In this document: positions 44,282-53,900 of the stretch, piece by piece
Layout: each line of letters starts with the position of its first letter
How positions within the stretch are numbered: position 1 is the stretch's first letter
Assembly (NCBI GenBank): GCA_910577185.1
Contig: CAJTLR010000011.1
Location: 10,650 to 74,649 of the forward strand
DNA from: an uncultured Acetatifactor sp.
GTDB lineage: Bacteria > Bacillota > Clostridia > Lachnospirales > Lachnospiraceae
DNA length: 64,000 nucleotides
Direction: 5' to 3'
Program-made: the position numbers and the translations under genes
The notes under the pieces: model-generated
Told to the model about the DNA's origin: nothing
The model's input: the letters and a program-made list of their open reading frames with translations, nothing else
Database searches by the model: none

Positions 44282-44728
44282 TCAGCTTTCTACCACCTTT
44301 ACCGTCAGTTTTGCCATCACCTGGGGGTGCAGTTTGATATTCACCTCATAGGAACCGAAATTCTTCAGGTTTTCCGGCAGCTGGATTTTCTTCTTGTCAA
44401 TATCCAGGTCATGCTGCTCTTTGCAGGCTGTGGCAATCTCTTTCGTGGACACGGATCCGAATGCCCGTCCTCCCTCTCCTGCCTTGATCTTCACGATCAC
44501 CTGCTTTGTCTCCAGTACAGCGGCCAGGGCTTCCGCCGCATCCTGCTGTTCTTTCGCAATCCTCTCTTCATTGGCCTTGTGGAGTTTCAGGTCATTCATG
44601 TTCTTTGCATTGGCCTCCACGCCTATTTTCTTCGGCAGCACATAGTTTCTCGCATATCCCTCGCTGACCTCTATAATATCTCCTTTTTTACCCAGTTTTT
44701 TTTCATCCTGCAGCAATATGATTTTCAT
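44282..44728 (-). CDS. rplI: 50S ribosomal protein L9
   Basis: 148 residues. The N-terminal domain (MKIILLQDEKKLGKKGDIIE, YARNYVLPKKIGVEAN) and C-terminal domain (KIQLPENLKNFGSYEVNIKL) of L9, joined by a long helix. 13 bases before dnaB. Confidence 0.98.
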   Translation of the reverse strand: MKIILLQDEKKLGKKGDIIEVSEGYARNYVLPKKIGVEANAKNMNDLKLHKANEERIAKEQQDAAEALAAVLETKQVIVKIKAGEGGRAFGSVSTKEIATACKEQHDLDIDKKKIQLPENLKNFGSYEVNIKLHPQVMAKLTVKVVES

Positions 44729-44771
44729 ATCCTCTTATCCTTTCTTTCTCTTCCGGTACATCTGCCTGCCG

Positions 44772-46823
44772 CTATATTTCACCGCTTTCCAGCATACTGT
44801 CCACCGTTCTCTTCAAAACTCCGATTGCCTCAATGATGCCCACGCCTTCCAGCTGGCATGCCGCAGTATTCAAATGTCCGCCGCCCCCCATACGTTCCAT
44901 GATCAGCTGCACATTCACCTCATCTATGGACCGGGCGCTGACATATATTTTGCCCTGATAATCCGTGAGAACAAAGCTTGCCTTGATTCCCCTGATATTC
45001 AACAGTTCGTTTGCCGCCTGGGCCCCTATGATGGTGGGGCTGGGCAGATCCTCTGCCGTACAAATGGATATGGCAAAGAACTGTTTGTAAATTTCGGCCT
45101 GACTCACCGCGTCTGCCTTTGCCTTGTATCCCTGCGCATCCTCCCTGAAAAGCTTGCGCACACGGGTCACATCCGCACCGCTGCGTCTCAGGAAAGCAGC
45201 AGCCTCAAAAGTACGGACGCCTGTCTTAATCATAAAGTTATTGGTATCAATCATGATACCCGCATACATGCAGTCGGCCTCCTCTGCGCGGATCCTGATA
45301 TTGTCATAAGTATACTGCAATATCTCCGACACCATTTCACAGGAGGAGGAGGCGTAGGGTTCCACATAGGAAAGGGTGGCATTCTCTATGGTCTCGGTTC
45401 CCTGTCTGTGGTGATCCAGCACCACCACTGACTTACAAAACCGCAGCAGTTCCGGGCATTCCGTAATGGACGGCTTATTCACGTCCACCACCACCAGCAC
45501 GGTATTGCTCCCGGCCGCTTCTATGGCCTGCTGGCTGCCGATGACCATGCCTTCCCCATATTCCTGGCTGCTTCCGAATAATTCCACCATGGGCTGAATC
45601 CCCGGTGTCACCTCATTCAGTACAATATGGGCTTTTCTGCCCAGTGTCTGGGCTATCCTGTAGATACCGATTGCGGCGCCGAAGCTGTCCGCGTCCGGCA
45701 TTCTGTGTCCCATCACAAGCACCTGGTCTTTACCGGTGATGATTTCCCGCAGGGCGTGGGCCTTCACACGGGCCTTCACACGGGTATTCTTCTCCACCTG
45801 CTGGCTTTTACCGCCGTAGTAAGTGATACTTTCCGGGGTCTTGATAACGGCCTGGTCACCGCCCCGCCCCAGCGCCAGATCTATGGCATTGCGGGAAAAT
45901 TCATAATTCTGGGCATAGGTGAGTCCGTCCAGACCCACACCGATGCTGATGGTTACTGCCATCTCATTGCCGATGTTGACCGTCTTGACCTCCTCCAGAA
46001 GGTCAAAACGGGATTCCTGCAGCTGGGCTACCACGCGCTTGCGCATAATCAGCAGATACTTGTCTTTCTCCAGCTTTTTGCAGATTCCGTCAAAAGCAGA
46101 AATATATTTGTTGACTTTTCTGTCTATCAGTGCAATCAGCAGGGACCGGCGGACCTCTTCCACGCCATCCAGCGCCTCGTCATAATTGTCCAGGTAAATC
46201 ATCCCCACGGCCAGACTCTGGTCATCCACCTCTCTCAGCGCAATCCGCAGCGCGGTCTCGTCATAGAGGTATACGGCAATCAGATAGCCATCGTACGAAG
46301 AACTGTCAATCATGTCGCTGTGTTCCGCCATCTCCTCCAAGGAAATCTTCCGGAACTTTGCCACATACTCATTTCCCTCATATTCCAGTTCATACTGCGC
46401 TTCATCCACACCGCCGTTCTCAGGCAGCCTGTCCCTGGTGATGGTCGGAAAAAGGGAAGTAATCGATTTTTTGTAACCCTTTCCCTGGTGGACTATGGTT
46501 TCAAAAGCAATGTTGGTCCAGATCACCTTACCGTTGTCGTCCAGCAGCGCATACGGCAGATCCAGCTCCCGCAGCAGCTTCTTCTGGATTTGCCCGTACT
46601 CCGTGGCAAAACTGACCAGTTCATTCATAATCAGGGATTTATTATAAAAATACAAAGACAGTGTAATGGCAAAATAAAACAGAATGTATCCTGCCAGAAG
46701 CGCGCCTGCCCGGTAATCGATCATAAACATGGCAACGTCCACAATGCAGCAGAGCACGCCCAAATAAATACAAAATTGTATATATGTCTTAATGCGTCCC
46801 TTTAATTTTATTCTCTTTTTCAT
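44772..46823 (-). CDS. gdpP: Cyclic-di-AMP phosphodiesterase GdpP
   Basis: 683 residues. Hydrolyses c-di-AMP to pApA and so controls osmolyte and wall homeostasis. Two membrane helices (about 12-60), a degenerate PAS domain (about 85-170), a degenerate GGDEF domain (about 175-305), and DHH (VMGHRMPDADSFGAA near 355; DHHRQG near 470) and DHHA1 (MGGGGHLNTAACQ near 644) domains. The ATG at 46823 has GAGG 7 bases upstream; the frame is open 134 codons further, but that part is intergenic repeat sequence and is rejected. Confidence 0.96.
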   Translation of the reverse strand: MKKRIKLKGRIKTYIQFCIYLGVLCCIVDVAMFMIDYRAGALLAGYILFYFAITLSLYFYNKSLIMNELVSFATEYGQIQKKLLRELDLPYALLDDNGKVIWTNIAFETIVHQGKGYKKSITSLFPTITRDRLPENGGVDEAQYELEYEGNEYVAKFRKISLEEMAEHSDMIDSSSYDGYLIAVYLYDETALRIALREVDDQSLAVGMIYLDNYDEALDGVEEVRRSLLIALIDRKVNKYISAFDGICKKLEKDKYLLIMRKRVVAQLQESRFDLLEEVKTVNIGNEMAVTISIGVGLDGLTYAQNYEFSRNAIDLALGRGGDQAVIKTPESITYYGGKSQQVEKNTRVKARVKAHALREIITGKDQVLVMGHRMPDADSFGAAIGIYRIAQTLGRKAHIVLNEVTPGIQPMVELFGSSQEYGEGMVIGSQQAIEAAGSNTVLVVVDVNKPSITECPELLRFCKSVVVLDHHRQGTETIENATLSYVEPYASSSCEMVSEILQYTYDNIRIRAEEADCMYAGIMIDTNNFMIKTGVRTFEAAAFLRRSGADVTRVRKLFREDAQGYKAKADAVSQAEIYKQFFAISICTAEDLPSPTIIGAQAANELLNIRGIKASFVLTDYQGKIYVSARSIDEVNVQLIMERMGGGGHLNTAACQLEGVGIIEAIGVLKRTVDSMLESGEI

Positions 46824-47088
46824 ATGGATACCTCGCAGGATTTTCAGAATGCAAACCTGCTGTTTTCTTCCTACTTTAGATGATATGACGCTGCGGCAGG
46901 TCACGCTGACAGTAACAGTCCGGCCATTTCGCCGTCCCTTTGCTGTCAATAAAGTCATTTCACACTGCCCCATGGCAGCCCTGCCGGTCGGACAAGCCAA
47001 GAAAATTGCCCATGTGAACATTATAGCATACTCTTCAACACTATGCCACAATTTAATTTGTCTAAAACGGAAATGTTTTGTAGAATTC
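46824..47088. other. Intergenic region upstream of gdpP
   Basis: About 265 bases on the promoter side of gdpP without a credible gene. The part near 47040-47080 is AT-rich and could hold the gdpP promoter, but no well-spaced hexamers stand out. The remaining bases to rpsR are a family-B repeat and a terminator. Confidence 0.4.
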
Positions 47089-47264
47089 TTCTCCACTACC
47101 CGCCGCGCGGCCCGTACGCCGCTATAGCGACATAATTCCAAGTGCGAGGAGTCGCACTTTGTGTACGGGCCTGTGCAATCGAGCAGGGGAACGCTCTTCT
47201 CCACTGCTCGCCGCGCGGGGCGCATGCTGCGTCAGCAACTATTTTCCTTATGCGCCCCTGCGCA
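47089..47264. repeat. Intergenic repeat, family B (two related units)
   Basis: Two units begin TTCTCCACT[A/G]C[C/T]CGCCGCGCG at 47089 and about 47192. The second continues with GCTGCGTCAGCAAC and GCGCCCCTGCGC, as in the copy at 6882-6950. The first has its own dyads (CGCTATAGCG; GTGCGA/TCGCAC). It directly abuts the rpsR terminator. Confidence 0.7.
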
Positions 47265-47265
47265 T

Positions 47266-47299
47266 AAAAAAAGACCAACCATCTCCCGGACGGTCGGCC
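47266..47299 (-). terminator. Terminator of rpsF-ssb-rpsR
   Basis: On the minus strand GGCCGACC pairs with GGTTGGTC (two G-U pairs) and seven Ts follow. It begins 14 bases after the rpsR stop. Confidence 0.82.
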
Positions 47300-47312
47300 T
47301 TCTCTTTGAATG

Positions 47313-47576
47313 TTAATCCTGAACGTAAGGCATCAGTGCAACGTGACGTGCCCTCTTGATAGCCACTGTCAATGCTCTCTGGTGCTTTGCACAGTTACCG
47401 GTGATACGGCGGGGAAGAATCTTGCCCCTCTCGGATACGTACCTCTTCAGTTTGTTGGTGTCCTTGTAGTCAATTACATTATCTTTACCGCAGAATACAC
47501 AGACTTTTCTCTTTTTCCGGATCCCGCCCCTTTTTCTCATAGGGCCATCGGGTTTCTCTGCTTTATTAAAAGCCAT
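47313..47576 (-). CDS. rpsR: 30S ribosomal protein S18
   Basis: 87 residues. KRKVCVFCGKDNVIDYKDTN, then ISERGKILPRRITG-type segment VSERGKILPRRITGNCAKHQ and RARHVALMPY are S18 hallmarks. The Cys pair in CVFC suggests the zinc-containing form. AGGAGG is 7 bases before the ATG at 47576. Confidence 0.98.
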   Translation of the reverse strand: MAFNKAEKPDGPMRKRGGIRKKRKVCVFCGKDNVIDYKDTNKLKRYVSERGKILPRRITGNCAKHQRALTVAIKRARHVALMPYVQD

Positions 47577-47606
47577 ATCAATACCTCCTGTCATATATTA
47601 TCAAAC

Positions 47607-48080
47607 TCAGTTAAAAGGTAATTCCTCATCTATCCCATCGGGGATGTTCATAAAGCCGTCTCCCGCACCGGATGCTGCCGGAGCGCCGCCCATTCCTCCT
47701 GAAAAGCCGCCTCCGAAACCGCCTCCGTTATTATAGCCGCCTGCATTTCCTCCCGAAGCATTCTTGCTCTCGGCAAACTCAATTTCCTCCACAATGACAC
47801 GGACACTGTAAACCATCTGTCCATCCTTGTTGGTATAATTGTCATTCTGGATCCTGCCGCTCAGCAGTATCTTGGTTCCCTTGTGCAGATATTTCTCCAC
47901 AAATTCCGCCTGCTTGCCAAATGCGGTGCAATTAAAGAAATCCGCGTCAGGCTCGCCATCCCGCTTGAAACGCCTGTCCACAGCCACGCTGAACCGGGCT
48001 ACGGCCGTCTGGCTCGCTCCCTGTGAATATCTCACTTCCGGATCTCTCGTTAAACGTCCCATAAGAATTACTTTATTCAT
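47607..48080 (-). CDS. ssb: Single-stranded DNA-binding protein
   Basis: 157 residues. OB-fold (about 1-108: MNKVILMGRLTRDPEVRYSQ, DADFFNCTAFGKQAEF), a Gly/Asn-rich linker and the acidic tip DGIDEELPFN that binds partner proteins. I use the ATG at 48080, the conserved family start; an upstream in-frame ATG at 48107 has no ribosome site. Normal position between rpsF and rpsR. Confidence 0.96.
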   Translation of the reverse strand: MNKVILMGRLTRDPEVRYSQGASQTAVARFSVAVDRRFKRDGEPDADFFNCTAFGKQAEFVEKYLHKGTKILLSGRIQNDNYTNKDGQMVYSVRVIVEEIEFAESKNASGGNAGGYNNGGGFGGGFSGGMGGAPAASGAGDGFMNIPDGIDEELPFN

Positions 48081-48120
48081 ATTTTGCTTCTCGCTTTCTA
48101 TACTCATTCATGAGTATATA

Positions 48121-48411
48121 TTAAGCCTCGTCCTGTCTGACAATCAAGTATCTGATGACGTTGTCCATAATGCGGATACGGCTCTCGATCTCAATCGGGG
48201 CTGTGCTCTCAGCGTCAAATCTGATGAAGTAGTAGAAAGCTTCTTTCATCTTCCGGACTTCATAGGCAAGTCTCTTCTTGCCCCAATCGTCCACCTCCGT
48301 GATGACGCCGCCAAATCTCTCAACAAGAGCTTTGCATTTGTCAACAACAGCAGCTCTCTCTTCGTCTTCAATCCTGGCAGATACGACTACGGCTAATTCA
48401 TACTTGTTCAT
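48121..48411 (-). CDS. rpsF: 30S ribosomal protein S6
   Basis: 96 residues (MNKYELAVVVSARIEDEERA, GKKRLAYEVRKMKEAFYYFI, RIMDNVIRYLIVRQDEA) matching S6. AGGAGG is 8 bases before the ATG at 48411. First gene of the rpsF-ssb-rpsR operon. Confidence 0.98.
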   Translation of the reverse strand: MNKYELAVVVSARIEDEERAAVVDKCKALVERFGGVITEVDDWGKKRLAYEVRKMKEAFYYFIRFDAESTAPIEIESRIRIMDNVIRYLIVRQDEA

Positions 48412-48439
48412 GCTTGTTACCTCCTTCTGGTCTCTGGCC

Positions 48440-48509
48440 CGCAGTACTGCGAGCAAGGAATTGATTCATCACAAAGAGATATGATAGCATAATTTTCCTG
48501 ACTTTTCAA
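48440..48509 (-). promoter_or_regulatory. Promoter and leader of rpsF
   Basis: On the minus strand TTGAAA (48504-48509), 17 bases, TATCAT (48481-48486). The leader of about 65 bases contains a 12-base palindrome CGCAGTACTGCG (48440-48451). S6:S18-binding leaders are known in rpsF mRNAs; whether this is one is inference. Confidence 0.7.
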
Positions 48510-48539
48510 GTATTTCTTCATATATTTACAAAATTTTAT

Positions 48540-48713
48540 TCACAATATTTCCTTTACATTCTTTTCCAGCAGCCTGCGCGCTATCATGATCTGGTGCCCG
48601 CAGCCTTTACATCGCAGGCGGAAGTCCGCGCCGGAACGCAGTACCTCCCATTCCCTGCTTCCGCATGGATGCTGTTTTTTCAGTCTGACCACATCTCCCA
48701 CATTAATATCCAT
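48540..48713 (-). CDS. DUF951 small protein
   Basis: 57 residues: MDINVGDVVRLKKQHPCGSR, then EVLRSGADFRLRCKGCGHQI and a basic tail. This is the DUF951 family, with Cys17 and a CKGCGH motif that may bind zinc; often found beside rpsF in Firmicutes. GGAG is 6 bases before the ATG. Function unknown; translation-linked by neighbourhood. Confidence 0.93.
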   Translation of the reverse strand: MDINVGDVVRLKKQHPCGSREWEVLRSGADFRLRCKGCGHQIMIARRLLEKNVKEIL

Positions 48714-48787
48714 TTTTTACTCCATTTCTGCGCTGCATTTCGATTTTCCGTCCGGTACAATCCGCTTTCTGCCCTCTCGCTTTCCTC

Positions 48788-49630
48788 TTATAAATGCCCC
48801 ACAAAGAAATCCTTCACCACACCGAAAAATTCACGGAGCAGGTTGTTCGGCCCCATTCCCAGCACGGATTTCGCCGCAAGTCCCTCCACATGGGTATACC
48901 CCTGCTTTCGGGCAATCCCCAAAGCCCGGAACATGTGAAAATTATTGGTCACAACCACCACGTTATCCGTCCCGCGGTCAAGAAACGCCCCGCTGAATAC
49001 CAGATTCTCATAGGTATTTTCGGATTTGTCCTCCAGCAGGATACGGGACTCGTCAATCCCTGCATCCATCAGATATGCCCTCATCCCGGAAGCCTCCGTA
49101 ATCGCTTCATTTCCTCCCTGGCCGCCGGAAACAATCACTTTTGTCCCCGGGTTCCGGCTCAGGTAGTCCGCCGCCTTGTCCAGACGCCTGCGCAGCACCT
49201 CGCTGGGTCCCGTGCTCTTCCACTGTGCCCCCAGGACAATCAGGTAATCCGCCCCATCCCTTGCCTGGGCATTATATTGGGACAAAATCAGACCTTCCAC
49301 CATGCCAAATAAGAACAGCCCCAGAAACAGAATCCCCAGCACCAGTCTCCTGGCCCAGCCCGGTATGAAATCCAGTATGCCTTCCCTTCTCAGCAGGGCG
49401 CCTGTCCCGATAAAGGCAACTCCCATAAAGCCCCAGATCAGAAAGAAGTAGGTTCCGAAGCCCGCCATCCCAATGCCCAGGCAGTATACAATGCACAAAC
49501 CCCCCAGCACCTCGCAGCAAAGGGCAGGCACAGAATGCTGTCTGCGGCCTCTCTTATCCAGATGTATCACTCTCCGGCTCCTGTGGGCCGGAACCAGTCC
49601 CTGTCCGTTTCTTTTCAGCCAATTATGCAT
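48788..49630 (-). CDS. YdcF-family (DUF218) membrane protein
   Basis: 280 residues. Basic N-terminus, four membrane helices (about 32-125) and a C-terminal DUF218 domain (about 135-280) with ADYLIVLGAQWKSTGPSEVL, KVIVSGGQGGNEAITEASGM, LLEDKSENTYENLVFSGAFL and VVVTNNFHMFRAL, the full motif set of the YdcF/SanA family, linked to envelope and vancomycin-barrier functions. The ATG at 49630 follows GGGAG; codons further upstream lie in a repeat and are rejected. Confidence 0.88.
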   Translation of the reverse strand: MHNWLKRNGQGLVPAHRSRRVIHLDKRGRRQHSVPALCCEVLGGLCIVYCLGIGMAGFGTYFFLIWGFMGVAFIGTGALLRREGILDFIPGWARRLVLGILFLGLFLFGMVEGLILSQYNAQARDGADYLIVLGAQWKSTGPSEVLRRRLDKAADYLSRNPGTKVIVSGGQGGNEAITEASGMRAYLMDAGIDESRILLEDKSENTYENLVFSGAFLDRGTDNVVVVTNNFHMFRALGIARKQGYTHVEGLAAKSVLGMGPNNLLREFFGVVKDFFVGHL

Positions 49631-49693
49631 CAGAATGTATCTCCCGTGATTCTTATGTAGCCAGATTGGGGACGGAGTACCATTCGGCCCCTT

Positions 49694-49938
49694 CATACCA
49701 TAAATATGGACTTATTATACCATGATTCTGTGCGCCACTGCGCACATGGAATCAATAGTTGACATAATGCCTTTCTATGTCAACATTATACCATGATTAC
49801 AAACCAATCATGGTATTTATGGCCATTCGGCCTCTTCATACCATAAATATGGACTTATTATACCATGATTCTGTGCGCCACTGCGCACATGGAATCAATA
49901 GTTGACATAATGCCTTTCTATGTCAACATTATACCATA
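49694..49938. repeat. Intergenic repeat, family A (1.7 units, 143-bp period)
   Basis: Units start CATACCATAAATATGG at 49694 and 49837. Modules in order: CCATA/TATGG, TGTGCGC/GCGCACA, GTTGACATA/TATGTCAAC, ACCATGATT/AATCATGGT, GGCCATTCGGCC. They match those at 451-883, but the third stem has a different sequence with pairing kept. Confidence 0.88.
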
Positions 49939-49982
49939 CTCCCCTCCTTTGTATTTCTTAAATTTTCATTATTTTTATTTTG

Positions 49983-50012
49983 TTGACAGAGAATCTTTTT
50001 CTTTAGTAAAAT
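49983..50012 (+). promoter_or_regulatory. Promoter of the sirtuin gene
   Basis: TTGACA (49983-49988), 18 bases, TAAAAT (50007-50012), followed by the ATG at 50059. Confidence 0.7.
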
Positions 50013-50058
50013 GGGAATAGGAAGATTATTGTTTCAGAAATGAGAAAGGTGGGTGGCC

Positions 50059-50790
50059 ATGATGGAAGATCATCAGGAAAATATCGAAAAGTTAAAAGAA
50101 ATAGTACGCAAATACGGCAATATAGTTTTTTTCGGCGGTGCGGGAGTATCCACGGAAAGCGGCATTCCTGACTTCCGCAGTGTGGATGGACTTTATCACC
50201 AGCAGTATGATTATCCCCCGGAAACCATTCTGAGCCACACGTTTTACCGTCGCAATCCCGGCGAATTTTACCGTTTTTACCGCAATAAAATGCTGTTCCT
50301 GGACGCAAAACCCAATGCGGCCCATCATAAGCTGGCAGAACTGGAAGCCCGGGGCAAACTGAAAGCCGTTGTCACCCAGAATATCGACGGCCTTCACCAG
50401 GCCGCCGGAAGCAAAACGGTTCTGGAACTTCACGGCTCCGTCCTGCGCAATTATTGTGAAAAATGCGGCCAGTTTTATGATGTCCGTTTTATTCTGGACA
50501 GCACTGACGTGCCGAAATGTGAAAAGTGCGGCGGTTCTGTCAAACCGGATGTGGTTCTTTACGAGGAAGGTCTTGACCAGCGCACCATGAATGATGCCGT
50601 CCGTTTCATCCACAGCGCGGATGTGCTGATCATAGGCGGCACTTCCCTTGCCGTATACCCTGCCGCGGGACTCATTGATTATTTCAGGGGCGAAAAGCTT
50701 GTGGTAATCAACAAAGCGCCCACTCCCAGGGATGCACATGCGGACCTCCTGCTTCAGGCTCCTATCGGGGAAGTTTTTGCACAACTTTAA
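50059..50790 (+). CDS. cobB: NAD-dependent protein deacylase (sirtuin)
   Basis: 243 residues. Removes acyl groups from Lys using NAD+. FFGGAGVSTESGIPDFRSVD (NAD loop), VTQNIDGLHQAAGS, catalytic His in ELHGSVL, zinc site CEKC...CEKC (about 138-162) and IIGGTSLAVYPAAGL are all intact. Lacks the Tyr/Arg pair of desuccinylases as far as seen (YDYPPE region), so deacetylation is likelier. AAAGGTGGG stands in front of the ATG at 50059. Confidence 0.96.
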   Translation: MMEDHQENIEKLKEIVRKYGNIVFFGGAGVSTESGIPDFRSVDGLYHQQYDYPPETILSHTFYRRNPGEFYRFYRNKMLFLDAKPNAAHHKLAELEARGKLKAVVTQNIDGLHQAAGSKTVLELHGSVLRNYCEKCGQFYDVRFILDSTDVPKCEKCGGSVKPDVVLYEEGLDQRTMNDAVRFIHSADVLIIGGTSLAVYPAAGLIDYFRGEKLVVINKAPTPRDAHADLLLQAPIGEVFAQL

Positions 50791-50901
50791 ATCGGGAACT
50801 TCCCTGTTGCGTGGGCAACCGGGTGGCTAAGATTCCTCTTCCCCTGCCCCTTTGCGCCGCCTGACGGCATATTGCTTCTGAAAGGGGCTGCGCACAAGAA
50901 A

Positions 50902-50929
50902 TCCGCAGGCAGAGGTACCTGCCTGCGGA
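50902..50929. terminator. Hairpin between sirtuin and DUF4132 genes
   Basis: An 11-bp perfect stem TCCGCAGGCAG/CTGCCTGCGGA with a 6-base loop between converging genes. No long T-run on either side; probably a bidirectional transcript end. Confidence 0.6.
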
Positions 50930-50987
50930 CTATCCCGGATTTCATTTCACATCACATTCCCAGCCATGCCGGCGTCTCGGGATCCTT

Positions 50988-53900
50988 TTACCGGTTCTTT
51001 TTCCAGTTTGCATTTTTCTCTTTGCTGGATGCCACCGCTTTGGACAGCTGCAGCACGATCTCGCTGAAATACCGCTCCGGCACTTCCTTCAGGCAGTAGG
51101 AATTGCTGTCGTTTGCTTCGTCATACACATAGCTCCCCCTCCTGATGCCGGCGTTCATGACCACCTGGCCGTTTTCGTCCACCACATTGCCTCCGGCATT
51201 GTAGAACCGGGCCTCATATACTGTCACATCCTCATTTTCACCGCCCACAAAGCTGCCGGAAAAATGAAGTTCCACCCCCAGCCCCAGTTCTTTGTCCTCC
51301 CGGTAATAACTGTAAAAGCCTCCCGCATCCTGGACGGAACCCCTGTACCAGCCCAGTGCCTGCAGCTTTCCTCCCAGGGAAAGGTCATTGACAATATAGC
51401 CGCCAAACCGTTCAAGACTCTTCTGTTCTTCCTCTTCCTTCGTCCGTAAGAATACCTGTCTGTCCAGCTGTTCCACCGGCTGGGTGATCTCATAGTCCTC
51501 AAGCTGTTCCTTCCATGCTTTCCGGTCTTCCTCATCCAGTTCTATGGGATGTACGATTCCGACGATTCCCTCCCCGGGCATTTCAAACTCATCTTCTTCC
51601 TGGGTGTTGAAGGTTCCGTCCTCCATATAGCGGAACGTGGAAACCAGCTTCCGGTCCTCGTACATGCCCCAGATCAGCCCGGTGGCAAACTGGTGCATCA
51701 CGGGATTTTTCACAAACAGATTCTCCCAGGCTCCCACGGTCCACTGGCGTCCCGTGGACAATGCCATCTCCAGACGCATTTTCTGGCTCGCCACCGTGGT
51801 CTTCATCTGCTTTTTCATCTGCTTGAATTCTTCGTAGGCGGCAGGTGCCTTTGTCTCGTCATCCCGCTTGCCCGGCGCAGGAAGATTTTTCAGTTTTTTC
51901 CCGTTCTCGTCAAAAACTTCGATCTCCAGGGCAGTGGTTATGGCTACCGTAAACTTCCGTTCGCCGTAATCAAAACACCGCTCCATATTTTCGTTGAAGC
52001 CCAGATCCGGAACAATTCTGTCCGCCAGTTCTTCCGTGGTGATTCCCAGCTGGGAAGCGGCAAATTCCAGGGCTTTCCCGGCGGCCGCCTTCACTTGTTT
52101 GAATTTAAATTTCCTCGAAATACCGTCCACAATCAGAAGTGCCTGCGGCTGCGGATTCAGGGCCAGCGCCTGTACGGCCTCGGAGGCTATGGCGCCTCTG
52201 GCGGCCAGGGGCCATTCCTGAATCTGATGATGGAGTTTTTTCACAATGTCGTCTCCCCCGTGAATGGACGCCGCATAAAGCACCCATCTCTTTTTGGACT
52301 CCGCTCCCGCCTCCATCCACTTGTCGAACAGTTCGTTTGCATATACCGCAAATTCTTTCTCATCCAGCGCCTCTGCCAGAACCGCCGCACTGGGGCTTAC
52401 CCCGCAGGGCGACATGGCAGCATAACTGAGGAAAATCGCCTGCAGATACTCCTCCTCTGCCTCCTGGCCATCTTTTTTATGTACCTTGGAAAAAGGCGTC
52501 TCATATGCCCATGCCAGGGAACGTTTTTTATTCCCCTTGTGCAGTTCCTTCACCAGGTCTTCCTGTGTGATGGCCTTTCCTCCCCCGTTTCCGCTGTGGC
52601 TGTTTACCTGAAGCGCCGTTTCCAGCAGCGACCTGACTTTTCCGTTCTTCTCCTTTTCCAGACTCTCCGTCAGTACCGCTGTATACTTTTCGCTGTCCCA
52701 TCTTGTCAGCACACGGATGGCGATCTCCCGTTCCCCGGCCTTTTTGGATGCCAGCAGCTTCAGAACATCCTCTTCCCAGTTTTTCTGCCCGTAGAGCACC
52801 TGCAGCAGTTCTTCTTTCACCGCCTTGGAAGTGTCCTGGGAAAATCCGAGAATCACCGCCTTATTTTCTTCCGGTGAAGCAGCCAGCATCTGAATGCCGA
52901 AGCATCTGCCTGTGCTGCCGGCCTCCCGGAAAGCGGTAACCGTCTCGTCCCGGCGCTGTTCCAGATAACCGCGGAAAACTTCTTTTGCCGCATTTTTCAG
53001 CGCTTCCTTCCATTTGTCCATGTACAGGGAGTCAAAAGCATCCGCATAACCGTCCAGCTGGTATTTCAGGCTTAGTTTCTCCGAATCCACCGCGGAAAAC
53101 AGCCGCCTGACCCTGTCTTCCCTGACTTCACCGGCCTCCCGCAGACTGTTGGTATTGCAGAATGCCCCGCAAAGCATCAGAAAAGCCTCGCAGCGATTAC
53201 TCAGCGCATCATGGCCATAGCCCTGCTGGTAACTCTGCAGAATGCCCCAGTGTTTCCCTCCCCAGCGGTAGTTATTGTTTCCCCGCAAAGTATCCGAAAT
53301 GGCATAAAGTGTCTCGATTCCTTTCTCTCCCTTCAGGTAATCCCGCACTTCCTGCTGCACTTTTGCATCCGCAGTCTGCAGAAATGCCTCCACCACCTTG
53401 GTCTGCTGCCGGAAAATTTCCTTCTCCTTTCGTTCCCGGTACAAAGCCGGATCCAGCTTGCCCACGATTACGTTCATCCGGTTAAACGTATCAAAATCGG
53501 CAGTGTTCATATACTGCAGATAGACTTCCCGGTTCCGTCCGAACTGACTCTTCAGAATTCTGTTCTTTCCCTTTGCGGCGGCCCATTTGATGAGCTTTCT
53601 GCAGTCTATGCCAAACAGGATGTCAAATTCCCCGCCTATTTCGTCCAATTCTCCGCGCAGATCCATATTTTCCATAATGTCCAGCATCATTTCCGTGTCC
53701 GCCGCAAGGCATATCTTCAGAATATTTCCCAGGCAGACGGACTGACGGAAATTGACAAAAGCACATCCCCCCAGAATGCGCAGCATAAAGCGGTCCGCTC
53801 CGGAGTAAGAACGCACCATCTTCAGAATCCTGTCATCCACCTTATCCCGGCCCACGGCATTGGAAATTTCATCCAGCTCCAGCCGGGGAGCCCGCTTTAA

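Noticed and set aside
46824..47225. 134-codon N-terminal extension of gdpP
   Set aside because: The added sequence lies in the family-B repeat and an AT-rich promoter region; GdpP normally starts at the membrane helices, and the ATG at 46823 has its own ribosome site.
49631..49696. Extension of the YdcF gene start to 49696
   Set aside because: The additional codons reach into the family-A repeat; MHNWLKRNG at 49630 is preceded by GGGAG.
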